A stretch of DNA of 64,000 bases, from NCBI GenBank assembly GCA_028285085.1, contig JANQQI010000075.1:1-64000 (forward strand). The letters are read 5' to 3'. Below the pieces are notes generated by a model, which was given only the letters and a program-made list of their open reading frames with translations, had not been told where the DNA came from and ran no database searches. The position numbers and the translations under genes were made by a program. Shown here one piece after another: positions 38,319 through 47,819 of this stretch. Positions within the stretch are counted from its first letter, which is position 1. Each line of letters opens with the position of its first letter. The stretch comes from Saprospiraceae bacterium (GTDB lineage Bacteria; Bacteroidota; Bacteroidia; Chitinophagales; Saprospiraceae).

Positions 38319-38430
38319 AACCATTTCTCTATCCTGTTGTTTGCTTTTCGTTAGTTTCCGTAAAGCTTACCTTTTTAAGCGTAAAAAGTTTTCAGGATCT
38401 AATGTTTTTTGTTTGTTTATAGTTTGTTGG

Positions 38431-38462
38431 AAGGGTATTTCTTCGTGAAATACCCTTTTTTA
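38431..38462 (+). terminator. Orphan plus-strand terminator
   Basis: A perfect 11-bp stem (38431-38441 with 38447-38457) has a 5-nt loop and is followed by a T run. The nearest upstream plus-strand gene ends about 1.9 kb away, with minus-strand genes between. The hairpin therefore has no obvious mRNA to end and may mark the 3' end of a small RNA. Confidence 0.8.
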
Positions 38463-38476
38463 TTGGTATAGAAATG

Positions 38477-38484
38477 TATTTTTG
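38477..38484 (+). promoter_or_regulatory. Putative -7 element of DUF4956-CotH operon
   Basis: TATTTTTG matches TAnnTTTG and lies just after the orphan terminator. A leader of about 180 bases would precede the ATG at 38673. Confidence 0.45.
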
Positions 38485-38672
38485 CGCGAGTATTATGATC
38501 GACCCAGCGGAGAATTCGTCCCTATATGAATAGCTTGTTTTAGGCGAACTCCATTGGAAAAGGCGAGTGCTTATCCTAATTAAGCCTCTTAACTAGCGTA
38601 TTACATTGTTTTCTGGAGAGATTGGAAATTATCATTAACCTTTTCCAAGCCTTCTCCTAATCCTAATTTCGT

Positions 38673-39371
38673 ATGAATAATAAGGATTTGATCCAAACGA
38701 TACAGGAGCTCTATATCAACGAATTTACCAATAACGTCTCGCTCAGAGATTTCCTGGTCAATATTATCACTATTGCGCTGCTCTGCAGTTTACTCCGCTT
38801 GTATTATATCTATTTTGGAAACACGATCGCCAATCGCCGTCGGTTTGCCAATAACTTCCTGCCACTTGCCCTCGGTACATTACTGATCATCATGATCGTA
38901 AAATCTTCGGTTGCACTGTCTTTGGGTCTAGTTGGTGCATTATCCATTGTTCGCTTTCGAGCAGCAATCAAAGATCCAGAGGAACTGACCTTTTTGCTGA
39001 TTGCTATTGGCCTGGGATTAGCTGGAGGTGCCAATCAACCGGTACTAGCGATTGTGGCCTTTGTGATGATTATTGCCATGCTCTACATTCACAGGCTGAC
39101 CACTGGAAGGATTAGTCTGAAGCAAGATGATCGCTTGTTTGTGAACATCAATACGGATACGGAAGATTTGAATAAAATTGTCGAACTACTCACCGGCATC
39201 TTTCCCTACGTTGAACTGAAACGCATGGATACCCTGGACCAAGGACTGGATCTGTCCTTTATCTGCAAAGCGGATTCCATGGACCAACTTGCTAAGGTTA
39301 AAGATGCCGTCACCGCCCTGTCTCCACAGACCCGAATGTCAATCATTGATCAACCGGACCTGATTGTATGA
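38673..39371 (+). CDS. DUF4956 family membrane protein
   Basis: A 232-aa protein with about four transmembrane helices. It carries the DUF4956 core VALSLGLVGALSIVRFRAAIK followed by DPEELTFLLIAIGLGLAGG (about residues 85-115). A soluble C-terminal domain of about 80 residues resembles an ACT/ferredoxin-like fold. DUF4956 proteins have no proven reaction. From general knowledge they often sit next to polyphosphate polymerase (VTC-like) or CotH genes. Here the stop overlaps the CotH-type gene start by 4 bases (ATGA), which points to translational coupling and a shared role at the envelope. No VTC domain gene is seen nearby. Confidence 0.88.
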   Translation: MNNKDLIQTIQELYINEFTNNVSLRDFLVNIITIALLCSLLRLYYIYFGNTIANRRRFANNFLPLALGTLLIIMIVKSSVALSLGLVGALSIVRFRAAIKDPEELTFLLIAIGLGLAGGANQPVLAIVAFVMIIAMLYIHRLTTGRISLKQDDRLFVNINTDTEDLNKIVELLTGIFPYVELKRMDTLDQGLDLSFICKADSMDQLAKVKDAVTALSPQTRMSIIDQPDLIV

Positions 39372-42367
39372 TCCTATCCGATAAAAAACAGAAACGTGGG
39401 ATTTGGTGGCGACGACTTTTATTGCTCTCGCCCCTATTACTCATTCTTCTCTTTATTGGATTTAGCGTTTTACGGCCTACGGACCAAGCGGACGTTTATT
39501 ATTGTGATTTGGAACGCTTCCAGGGTGGACAATTAATCGGAACTAATGATATGCCCTTCAGCAGTGGTGCTACTCGTAGTCGAGCGGTTGCGCGCAGTGG
39601 CCAGTACGCCTCCCAATTGGAAGTTAAGGAAGGGTTTCAGTACGGTGTTGGGTTTAACTTAACCACTTTTGAGCCGGGAGAGATGTATCGGGCAACGATC
39701 TGGCGTCACCAGCCAGAAGGCGGACAGGGAGGATACCTCGTCGTCTCCGGCGAGGGAGAAGGCAAATTTTATCAAGCGACGGCCTCGCCTTTTAGGCGAG
39801 AAAATGGCTGGGATCAATTGCTACTACAGTTCAAAATTCCCGTATACAAATCTGTAGAAAACATAAAAATCTATTGCTATACTGAAGGGAATGTACTGAC
39901 CTATTTTGATGATTTAAAAATTGAACGCATTGAGCCAGCTCAAGACTTGGGATTTGAAGAATACGAGCTACCAATCTTAAATCTCAATATTAAGGAAAAA
40001 CAACTATCGCACCTTAAAAATAAGCGTAGTACCGCCTTGCAAACCGGGCTACTAGAAAGTCAGGATGAAGATTGGGTTAATGCCCGACTCGAAAGCTCCG
40101 AAAGTGAGAATTTACAAGATGTCCGCGTTCGGCTCAAAGGCGATTGGCTCGATCACCTGTCAGGAGATAAATGGTCGTTTCGTTGTAAAATGAAAGGCGA
40201 AAATCGCTGGAATCGGCTACGTCACTTTTCTTTGCACACTCCGGCAGCCCGCAACTTTTTGATGGAATACGTGCTGCATCGCTTATTTGAGCAAGAAGAT
40301 GTGCTGACCACCTATTATGATTTTGTACAACTATCCATCAATCAGCGTAATCTCGGGATTTACGCGGTTGAAGAGCACTTCACCAAGATTTTAGTAGAGC
40401 GTCAAAAACGACGCGAAGGGCCAATCATTCGCTTTTCGGAAGAAGGCTTCTGGACGGGTATCAAACGCCATTTGTTTAACCTCGGCGATGTCGATCACGG
40501 ATTGGAGCATACCGTAAAAAAGGCAGAGACCTCAGAAATCACCCCCTTTGAAGCTGGCAAAACTATAAAAAGCCCGGTTCTTCGCCGACAATTCGAAATC
40601 GCCACGAACTTACTCAACCAATATAAATACGCCCAGCGGGAGGCCAGTGAGGTATTTGACTTACCCAAAATGGCCAAGTACTACGCCATTTGTGATGCGC
40701 TCGGAGCTTATCACGGATTAGCGTGGCATAATCAGCGTTTTTATTATAATCCCATCACCAGCAAATTAGAACCAATTGGCTTTGATGGTTTCGGCGACGA
40801 AAAAATCCGCAATAATGCCTTCATCGGCCAAGGTGCGTTAAACCATCAGCGGATCTCCGCCGAACGATTAGAAGACCTACTATTTTTGGATACCGAGTTC
40901 ACTGCACTTTACACTCGTTATCTTGAGCAATACACTGCCCGGGATTTTTTGGACCTCTTCCTGGCTCGCATTAAAGAAGATGTGCGCTTTCGGGAAGCGG
41001 TCATTCAGCAAGAATTCCCAAACTACAGCCTGAATCTGGATGACATCATTGTTCGGGCGCAGCGAATGCACGTCATGGTCTTACCCTTCAACGACTTGAG
41101 CCTAAAAGCTTATACTCAAAAGACAGAGGGTAAACTCAAGCAAATTCGATTGGCCAATACACATGGCCTCCCCATTCAGGTTATTGGTACTGGCCCACGG
41201 CCGGAGCAAATGACGGATACCTTGGGCCGGCCGTGGGTGTTGGAAGCTTATTTGCCAGTACAACGTCGCTACCAACCTCAGGACTCATTATTGCAAATCA
41301 GTTCCCCGGATATGTTTGATCGGTATTTGAAAAAACAGCCACTACGTTACCGATCGCTCGAAATTCCGAAATCACATCGATTTATCTTTTTTCAACCACT
41401 TGGTTTAGATACCACTTTTTATACCAACATCCGTCCTACTCCGGCGCCTGATTTCAATGTTCCCGCTCAGCAAATAAAGCGTAAAAAAACACTCCAACCC
41501 AACGATTGGATAGTCTTTAATAAAAAAACGGTCGTGTTTAAAAGTGGTAAGCACCGGAGCAATCAGAATATCATCATTCCTCACGGTCGACATGTCATCT
41601 TTGAGCCGGGTTGTGAAATAGATTTTTATGATGGTGCTGCATTCATCTCGTATTCCCCGGTTTTCATGCGCGGTACAGAAGAAGCACCGATACGGATCTA
41701 TTCCTCCGATCAAAGTGCCCAGGGATTTAGCGTGCTGGAAACTTTTGAAAGGTCAGAATTGAAACATACCATTTTTGATCACTTCAATACCCTGAACCAA
41801 GATGGATGGACGCTTACCGGTGCGGTGACTTTCTACGAATCGCCGGTAGATATCCAATACTGTGTCTTTCGCAACAATCACTGCGAAGATGCCCTCAACT
41901 TGGTCCGTTCGAAGTTTGTCTTGAAAAACAGCTTGGTGGCCAATACTTTCAGTGATGGCTTTGATGCTGATTTTTGCAAGGGTAGCATCGATAATTGTGT
42001 ATTCCAAAATACAGGCAATGACGGCATGGATTTCAGCGGAAGTGTCATCGCCATTTGGAAAACTAAAGTGCAGCAAGCGGGTGACAAAGGGGTAAGTGTC
42101 GGTGAGGATTCCGAAGCTCAAATCTTTGAACTAACCGTAGTGAATGCTAATATCGGCTTAGCCGCCAAGGACCTTTCTGAAGTCACCGTAGATCAAATCT
42201 GGTTGGACAATTGCGAACAAGGCTTTGCGGCTTACCAGAAAAAGGCCGAATACGGCGGCAGTAGTATCAATGTCCGATCTTACACGACAAAAGATGTTAA
42301 AAGGTTGTACAACATCCAAAAATCGTGTGTTTTACAACTGGACGGGCAACGCATTATTGGGGAATGA
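39368..42367 (+). CDS. CotH-type kinase fused to right-handed beta-helix
   Basis: A 999-aa protein with a basic N-terminus and one signal-anchor helix (about residues 16-36), then a carbohydrate-binding-like beta-sandwich (about 45-195). A CotH-like domain follows (about 200-600), with VRLKGDWLDHLSGDKWSFRCKM, NLGIYAVEEHF, DALGAYHGLAWHNQRFYYNP near residue 443 and IGFDGFGDE near 470. The last part (about 740-990) is a parallel beta-helix (CVFRNNHCEDALNLV, SLVANTFSDGFDADFCKGSIDNCVFQNTGNDGMDF). CotH of Bacillus is an atypical secreted kinase that phosphorylates spore coat protein. The beta-helix may bind a polysaccharide. The gene overlaps the DUF4956 gene and is followed after 35 bases by the sugar dehydrogenase gene. 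Confidence 0.83.
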   Translation: MILSDKKQKRGIWWRRLLLLSPLLLILLFIGFSVLRPTDQADVYYCDLERFQGGQLIGTNDMPFSSGATRSRAVARSGQYASQLEVKEGFQYGVGFNLTTFEPGEMYRATIWRHQPEGGQGGYLVVSGEGEGKFYQATASPFRRENGWDQLLLQFKIPVYKSVENIKIYCYTEGNVLTYFDDLKIERIEPAQDLGFEEYELPILNLNIKEKQLSHLKNKRSTALQTGLLESQDEDWVNARLESSESENLQDVRVRLKGDWLDHLSGDKWSFRCKMKGENRWNRLRHFSLHTPAARNFLMEYVLHRLFEQEDVLTTYYDFVQLSINQRNLGIYAVEEHFTKILVERQKRREGPIIRFSEEGFWTGIKRHLFNLGDVDHGLEHTVKKAETSEITPFEAGKTIKSPVLRRQFEIATNLLNQYKYAQREASEVFDLPKMAKYYAICDALGAYHGLAWHNQRFYYNPITSKLEPIGFDGFGDEKIRNNAFIGQGALNHQRISAERLEDLLFLDTEFTALYTRYLEQYTARDFLDLFLARIKEDVRFREAVIQQEFPNYSLNLDDIIVRAQRMHVMVLPFNDLSLKAYTQKTEGKLKQIRLANTHGLPIQVIGTGPRPEQMTDTLGRPWVLEAYLPVQRRYQPQDSLLQISSPDMFDRYLKKQPLRYRSLEIPKSHRFIFFQPLGLDTTFYTNIRPTPAPDFNVPAQQIKRKKTLQPNDWIVFNKKTVVFKSGKHRSNQNIIIPHGRHVIFEPGCEIDFYDGAAFISYSPVFMRGTEEAPIRIYSSDQSAQGFSVLETFERSELKHTIFDHFNTLNQDGWTLTGAVTFYESPVDIQYCVFRNNHCEDALNLVRSKFVLKNSLVANTFSDGFDADFCKGSIDNCVFQNTGNDGMDFSGSVIAIWKTKVQQAGDKGVSVGEDSEAQIFELTVVNANIGLAAKDLSEVTVDQIWLDNCEQGFAAYQKKAEYGGSSINVRSYTTKDVKRLYNIQKSCVLQLDGQRIIGE

Positions 42368-42402
42368 TTCGTTATTTTTGTGTCGACAAAAAATAGCGCT
42401 GT

Positions 42403-45111
42403 ATGGACCGTTTTATTTTCCTAATCACTTGTACTTTATGTTCTATCGGGTTGCCGCTCTGGGGGCAACTTCCCGATGAGTTCGTGGAAATCGAAATTAC
42501 GGATGAGATCTATCGTCCAGTCGGGATAGAATTTGATGATAATGGTCAAGCTTATGTTTGGGAACGTAGTGGTGTAGTACATATCATTGATTCCAGCGGT
42601 CAGCATCTTCCCACTCCCTTGCTTGATATCAGTGAGGAGGTAGGCAACTGGGGAGATCACGGTTGCCTGGGTTTCGCGCTTGATCCGGCTTTTTTGAGCA
42701 ACGGCTTTATTTACTTATTATACGCAGTAGATCGCCATTACCTTCTACACTTCGGCACCAGTTCTTACGATCCAGATTCTACGCTCGCCAATCAAGCGAC
42801 CATTGGTCGTTTAGCCAGATATACTGCTGATCCGGCCAGTAACTTCACGAGCATCATTGACGGTAGCCGAAAAGTATTGCTCGGGGAAAGTATTGGGACA
42901 GGAATTCCTATTCTCTTTAGCTCTCACGGGGTAGGTTCGCTAGCTTTTGGAACGGATGGCACCCTACTGGTATCCACAGGAGATGGTAGTAGTTTTTTGT
43001 CCAATGATATCGGAAATGCCGATGAGACGTATTTCGCCCAAGGCTTGGATGATGGCATTATTTCCGCCGATGAAAACGTAGGCGCCTTTCGGGCTCAAAT
43101 GGTTGACAATCTCAACGGTAAAATACTTCGTATTGATCCAACCACTGGTGATGGCATCGCCAGTAATCCCTTTTTCGATCCGGGAGCACCGAGGTCAGCA
43201 CATTCCAGAATGTGGGCGTTGGGCTTACGCAATCCATTTCGTATGATTGTTAAACCCAACTCCGGGTCCCACTCACCAAGCATAGGAGATCCTGGTATTT
43301 TAATGATTGGAGATGTGGGTTCTAATAAATGGGAAGAGCTCAATATTGCCGATAAGCCCGGAATGAATTTTGGCTTTCCGCTTTTTGAAGGTTACCTACA
43401 AAAAGCAGGTTTTTGGGGTAGCGGTGTGACCAATCCAGACGCTCCAAATCCACTATCTGGCAGCGCAGGCTGTGATCGATCGCATTTTCTCTTCGAAGAA
43501 CTAATTGTCCAAAAGAGCATGGATGCACCGCAATTTCCGAACCCCTGTAATTCAAGCGTTGCCATCCCGGCTAATATTCCACACTTCGAACATAGTATCC
43601 CAGCTATTGCCTACGCCAACCAACTGGGAAATAAACCCGTTCGAGCTCAAGTGAGCTATTTCAATGATAATATGCTCGATACAATCAATATTAGTGTCCC
43701 CGATGCCCCCGCTACTGGTGAAGACTTCGGCGGTTATTCTAGCATTGCGGGTTGTTTTTACGAGGGTACAGCTTATCCAGAAGTGTATCAAGGGCAATAT
43801 TTTCACGCTGATTATAGCTGGTGGATTCGTACGATGTCTTTTGATGATAACTGGAAATTGACCAGCGTCGAAAAATTTCATGACCACGCTGATTATGTCC
43901 TAAGTGTCGCATATAACCCCAAGGATGAATGCCTTTATTATGTCGGTCTCCAAAGCCAAATCATGCGTATTGAGTACGGTGGCAATGCACCGCCCGTAGC
44001 AGTTATTAAAGCAGATCAACAGTTTGGCCCAACTCCGTTGACGGTGCAATTTGATGCCAGCAACTCCTACGACCCCGAAGGCACGGCGTTAAAATATGCC
44101 TGGGACTTTGGCAATGGTCAAACCAGTGAAGCGATCGCTCCAAGTATTCAATTTGAGAGTCCAAATGCTGAACCTTTACCCTTTATGGTCCAACTCACGG
44201 TTACGGATAGCCTGGAAGCGCGCGATAGCGTACAAATGATTATCTCGTTGAATAATACCCCACCGGTAGCAGAGATTAGTAGTATTATTGATTCATCTTA
44301 CTACCCTACCCGTGATTTCACCTTGATGGCACTACGAGCAGAAGTGGACGATCTGGAGTTTTCCGCATCGGAATTGAGCTATAAATGGGAGACCTTTTTG
44401 CAGCACAACACGCATGATCATTCGGAAAGAATCGATACCTCGCGGAATTCTCAAACACTGATTGAACCTATCGGTTGTAATGATGAGATTTATTGGTATC
44501 GCATTGTCCTCGAAGTCACTGACCCCGCCGGACTCAGTGGCCATGATACGGTAAATATTTTTCCTAATTGTGCCGAGCCGGCGGCAGAGCTTGATCCTTG
44601 GTACATCGTTGGAACGGACGAAGCCGTAGAGCTACGTTGGAGCAGTCGCTTCGAAGATGACTTGGTCTACTATGAGATCCAAAAGTTTACATCCTCTGGT
44701 TACGATATCTTGGGGCAGCGCGAAGCGCGTGGTTCGGGCAGCGACTATACCTTCCGTGATCAACCTCCAACCAGCCCTACGACTTTGACCTATCGCTTGC
44801 TATTGCAGAGGGAAGATGGCACCTACGACTATAGTGAAACACGCAGTATTACTTATCCGCTAGAGCCTGAATTTGTCTTATTTCCAAATCCAACTTCTAA
44901 TACTTTAAATCTCCAATTTCGGAACTATCAAACGGAGGTGAGACTGGAGGTTTATGATGCAGCTGGGCGACGTGTGCTTATCGAAGAACAAGCCGCCACA
45001 CAGGGATTTACTATTTCAGTGCAAGGCTGGCCAGACGGTATTTATACTTATCGACTCTGGCACGATCAACGCCAAACGACTAGCAGTTTTACCAAGATTA
45101 GTGTCCCTTAA
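42403..45111 (+). CDS. PQQ-type sugar dehydrogenase with PKD domain and T9SS tail
   Basis: A 902-aa secreted protein with signal peptide (ending GLPLWGQ). Residues about 25-520 form a six-bladed glucose/sorbosone dehydrogenase propeller, with WGDHGCLGFALDPAF, FGTDGTLLVSTGDGSSF, GKILRIDPTTGDG and WALGLRNPFRM. A PKD domain follows (about 525-610, PPVAVIKADQQFGPTPLTVQF..YDPEGTALKYAWDFGNG), then another Ig-like region and a T9SS type A tail (FVLFPNPTSNTLNLQF, GIYTYRLWHD). It would oxidise a sugar or other substrate outside the cell using PQQ. No PQQ synthesis genes are in the window. The stop overlaps that of the convergent membrane protein gene by two bases. Confidence 0.88.
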   Translation: MDRFIFLITCTLCSIGLPLWGQLPDEFVEIEITDEIYRPVGIEFDDNGQAYVWERSGVVHIIDSSGQHLPTPLLDISEEVGNWGDHGCLGFALDPAFLSNGFIYLLYAVDRHYLLHFGTSSYDPDSTLANQATIGRLARYTADPASNFTSIIDGSRKVLLGESIGTGIPILFSSHGVGSLAFGTDGTLLVSTGDGSSFLSNDIGNADETYFAQGLDDGIISADENVGAFRAQMVDNLNGKILRIDPTTGDGIASNPFFDPGAPRSAHSRMWALGLRNPFRMIVKPNSGSHSPSIGDPGILMIGDVGSNKWEELNIADKPGMNFGFPLFEGYLQKAGFWGSGVTNPDAPNPLSGSAGCDRSHFLFEELIVQKSMDAPQFPNPCNSSVAIPANIPHFEHSIPAIAYANQLGNKPVRAQVSYFNDNMLDTINISVPDAPATGEDFGGYSSIAGCFYEGTAYPEVYQGQYFHADYSWWIRTMSFDDNWKLTSVEKFHDHADYVLSVAYNPKDECLYYVGLQSQIMRIEYGGNAPPVAVIKADQQFGPTPLTVQFDASNSYDPEGTALKYAWDFGNGQTSEAIAPSIQFESPNAEPLPFMVQLTVTDSLEARDSVQMIISLNNTPPVAEISSIIDSSYYPTRDFTLMALRAEVDDLEFSASELSYKWETFLQHNTHDHSERIDTSRNSQTLIEPIGCNDEIYWYRIVLEVTDPAGLSGHDTVNIFPNCAEPAAELDPWYIVGTDEAVELRWSSRFEDDLVYYEIQKFTSSGYDILGQREARGSGSDYTFRDQPPTSPTTLTYRLLLQREDGTYDYSETRSITYPLEPEFVLFPNPTSNTLNLQFRNYQTEVRLEVYDAAGRRVLIEEQAATQGFTISVQGWPDGIYTYRLWHDQRQTTSSFTKISVP

Positions 45112-46412
45112 TGACTAAATCTCGGCCGAAACGGAATGAGGTACCAAATAGCCAAGCTCAGGAAAAGTGGCAATTTATACAAATAACTAAATGGCACGTA
45201 GAAGAAGCCATAGAAGAAGACGAGATATAACTTAAGTCCAATCAGGAAATAGATAGGCACGTTGAGTCCTCGGCTGCGAAAGAGAAAATAGCCCCCTAAA
45301 AGTAACACAGCAACAAAACCACATACGGCGAGGTGGTATTTACGATTCCGCTTCAAACGATCGGGAACGGTGAGCTCAATATCATCATAAAAATACATTG
45401 CCATACCAAAGCCTTTATTCAGATGGTGTGGCACATCGCCCGGTTCTTGCCAATACTGTGTCTCCCACTGTCCTTCGGCAGTTTTTCCATAATATTTCAA
45501 CCCATTCGTTAAAATAGTTGGATCCTTGACTAGAAAAGGAAGAACGTAAACCAATAATACGCCAACCAAGCTGTATAGACCAACGCGTAAGACGTTTTTA
45601 AACCCATTTTCAATCCAATACACCAATAAAAACACTGGTAGCCAAAAGGTAAAAGCATAACGAGAAAGCAAGCATAATACAATGCCTAGAGCCAAAAACA
45701 ACTTGTTTTTTCGTAGGATACTGAAACTCAAAATCAGATAGAACCCAACCGGCAATAGCTCCACCGCAAACCCCAAAGTGCCTCTTGCGTATTGTACGAA
45801 ATAGTAAATAAAGAGGAATGGAATTAAGGATTTAATAACTAATTCCCACCAAGGCACATCACGTCGCACTAGCCAAATTTGGTACAATAAAATGGCAATC
45901 AAAAAGACAACATAGGCTGTCCAACGATAGTCAATTTGCAAAATCTCCGAAAAAGCATAAGGCATCCACAGCAAGGGGAAATAGGTTGGCAGAACCGTCC
46001 AGCCATCAAACACCATAGGCTGGTACACCTTTTCACCTCCCAACCACCGTTGCACATACAGCTGAAGTGAAGGGATGATATCCGAGTTCTTCGCAGCAAC
46101 TTCAAATTCGGAGAAAACATCTTGTAGTCTTAGCGCACAAAATATGGCACCTGACAAAAATAGCCCCATCGCTAGCGCATAACGACTAATAGGTAAGCTT
46201 GGCTTTGGCCAAGCCGGTATTGGTGAGGTACGAAAGCCAATCATCCACAATGCCGCCAGACAAGATACGACTCCCGCTCCCATCCATACTACGGGGCTGA
46301 TGTAAGCACCATATTTATTCTGCCAGAAAGTTTGCAGTCCAATTTCGACCAGAGTGGACATAGCTAGGACCGCAAGGAGGAAGTAATATAATCTTGGATT
46401 TTGTGGATTCAT
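45108..46412 (-). CDS. Multi-pass membrane protein, GT-C/GT87-like glycosyltransferase
   Basis: The start is set at ATG 46412 (MNPQNPRLYYFLLAVLAMS), leaving 28 bases after the folC stop. The earlier in-frame ATG at 46493 would lie inside folC. The 434-aa product has about ten hydrophobic helices. An extracytoplasmic first loop contains acidic residues (FSEFEVAAKNSD) and PTYFPLLWMPYA, as in polyprenyl-phosphate-dependent mannosyltransferase-type GT-C/GT87 (DUF2029) proteins. Its probable role is transfer of a sugar to a surface glycan. Donor and acceptor are unknown. It may be co-transcribed with folC. Confidence 0.68.
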   Translation of the reverse strand: MNPQNPRLYYFLLAVLAMSTLVEIGLQTFWQNKYGAYISPVVWMGAGVVSCLAALWMIGFRTSPIPAWPKPSLPISRYALAMGLFLSGAIFCALRLQDVFSEFEVAAKNSDIIPSLQLYVQRWLGGEKVYQPMVFDGWTVLPTYFPLLWMPYAFSEILQIDYRWTAYVVFLIAILLYQIWLVRRDVPWWELVIKSLIPFLFIYYFVQYARGTLGFAVELLPVGFYLILSFSILRKNKLFLALGIVLCLLSRYAFTFWLPVFLLVYWIENGFKNVLRVGLYSLVGVLLVYVLPFLVKDPTILTNGLKYYGKTAEGQWETQYWQEPGDVPHHLNKGFGMAMYFYDDIELTVPDRLKRNRKYHLAVCGFVAVLLLGGYFLFRSRGLNVPIYFLIGLKLYLVFFYGFFYVPFSYLYKLPLFLSLAIWYLIPFRPRFSH

Positions 46413-46440
46413 AAGCGGCGGCAAAGATAGGGAAATGGCT

Positions 46441-47724
46441 TCAAATGACCTCAGCCACGGTGAAAATACTACCGCCAATGTAAATCGTATCATTGGCTGT
46501 TGCTCGCTGACGCGCCGCAGCTAGCGCTGCGGCTACCGAGGAGTAAGTGTCACCTTGCAAGCCTTCCGCTTGCGCCTGAGTTTGCAAGCTCTCCGCCGCC
46601 AGCCCGCGAGGGATATCCGCCTTAGCAAAATAATAGATCGCCGATGGCGGCAATAAACGGAGCACTTTGGATAAGTCCTTATCCTTGACCATCCCGAGGA
46701 CGAAATGTAATTGACCTTGTTGGACTCGTTCCAACTGTCTCATCACCATACCTAGCCCACCTTCGTTGTGAGCACTATCACAAATCGTCAAAGGAGTACG
46801 ATCCAGAATTTGCCAACGCCCAACGAAATTGGTCAAGCGTTTGAGTTCCGCCAAACCACCGCGCAAAGCAGCCGGTGAGACGGGTAAAATATCATGCAAT
46901 ACTTCCAAAGCCTTTAGCAAGGTCACTATATTCTTACTTTGATAGGCACCGTGCAAATTTACTGGCAACTCCTTAGCAAAATTGGCGTCTTCCCAATAAA
47001 CGTCGTAATACGTATGTTCCAAATCCTCACGTAGCCACTCAACACGATAGTGGCGACTAGCGAAGTATAAAGGCGCTTGCTCGGCCAGTGCCTTTTCGGC
47101 AAATACCGAACGTACCTCTGCTTGTTCCTCACCAATGACGACCGGAATGCACGGTTTAATAATCCCTGCCTTCTCTCCGGCAATTTCTGGCAAAGTATCA
47201 CCGAGAAACTGTTGATGATCGTAGCTAATATTCGTAATCACACTCAATAGAGGGGTGACGATATTGGTACTATCCAAACGCCCCCCCAAGCCCGTTTCAA
47301 TGATGGCGATATCAACTTCTTCTTGAGCAAAGCAAGCAAAAGCCATTGCCACAGTGATTTCAAAAAAGGAAGGTTGTATTTGCTCAAATTCAGCTCGATG
47401 TCTATTCACAAAGTCAATCACGAAAGCTTCGCCTACCGGCTGACCATTGATCTTGATCCGCTCCCGAAAGTCACGATAGTGCGGCGAAGTGTACAGGCCG
47501 ACTTTATAGCCAGCTGCTTGTAAGACTGCACTAAGCAGGTGTGCCGTTGAACCTTTTCCATTAGTTCCCGCCAGGTGAATAGAGCGAAACTTCGTATGAG
47601 GTTGATCGAGGACTTCACATAGCTGACGAATATTACCAAGGTCCTTCTTCATCGCCGCCGGCCCAATTCGTTGGAACATAGGAAGCTGTCGAAATAGGTA
47701 ATCCAGTGTATCCTGATAGGTCAT
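46441..47724 (-). CDS. folC: Bifunctional folylpolyglutamate/dihydrofolate synthase
   Basis: A 427-aa Mur-ligase-fold protein with the P-loop GTNGKGSTAHLLSAVLQAAG, SPHYRDFRERIKINGQ, ETGLGGRLDSTN, and SYDHQQFLGDTLPEIAGEKAGI. The C-terminal domain has GRWQILDRTPLTICDSAHNEGGL. It adds glutamate to dihydropteroate and to folates in the cytoplasm. The start MTYQDTLDYLF at 47724 is preferred: a TAnnTTTG promoter element at 47757-47750 would place transcription initiation after the two earlier in-frame ATGs at 47760 and 47745. Length matches FolC. Confidence 0.95.
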   Translation of the reverse strand: MTYQDTLDYLFRQLPMFQRIGPAAMKKDLGNIRQLCEVLDQPHTKFRSIHLAGTNGKGSTAHLLSAVLQAAGYKVGLYTSPHYRDFRERIKINGQPVGEAFVIDFVNRHRAEFEQIQPSFFEITVAMAFACFAQEEVDIAIIETGLGGRLDSTNIVTPLLSVITNISYDHQQFLGDTLPEIAGEKAGIIKPCIPVVIGEEQAEVRSVFAEKALAEQAPLYFASRHYRVEWLREDLEHTYYDVYWEDANFAKELPVNLHGAYQSKNIVTLLKALEVLHDILPVSPAALRGGLAELKRLTNFVGRWQILDRTPLTICDSAHNEGGLGMVMRQLERVQQGQLHFVLGMVKDKDLSKVLRLLPPSAIYYFAKADIPRGLAAESLQTQAQAEGLQGDTYSSVAAALAAARQRATANDTIYIGGSIFTVAEVI

Positions 47725-47749
47725 TAATGTTGTATCCCGATCCATTCTG

Positions 47750-47757
47750 CAAAGGTA
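47750..47757 (-). promoter_or_regulatory. Putative -7 promoter element of folC
   Basis: CAAAGGTA reads TACCTTTG on the minus strand, matching TAnnTTTG. Its position fixes the likely folC start at 47724 and would give a leader of about 20 bases. Confidence 0.55.
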
Positions 47758-47762
47758 CAATG

Positions 47763-47802
47763 CAAAACGGTCATCATCGCTATGGCAATGATGACCGTTT
47801 TG
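47763..47802 (-). terminator. Hairpin terminating the ExbB-ExbD-TonB operon
   Basis: A perfect 15-bp stem (47763-47777 with 47788-47802) and a 10-nt loop begin 18 bases after the stop of the TonB-like gene. The minus-strand 3' side ends in GTTTTG, with T pairs partly inside the stem. Confidence 0.7.
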
Positions 47803-47819
47803 AGAAAAAGTATTTAAAC

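Larger units (their letters stand above)
38185..38672. other. 488-base intergenic region with an orphan terminator
   Basis: This divergent spacer holds a minus promoter for the coiled-coil gene pair, a plus terminator with no gene before it (38431-38462) and a plus promoter for the DUF4956 operon. It may hide a small RNA between about 38250 and 38460. No supported ORF was found. Confidence 0.45.
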
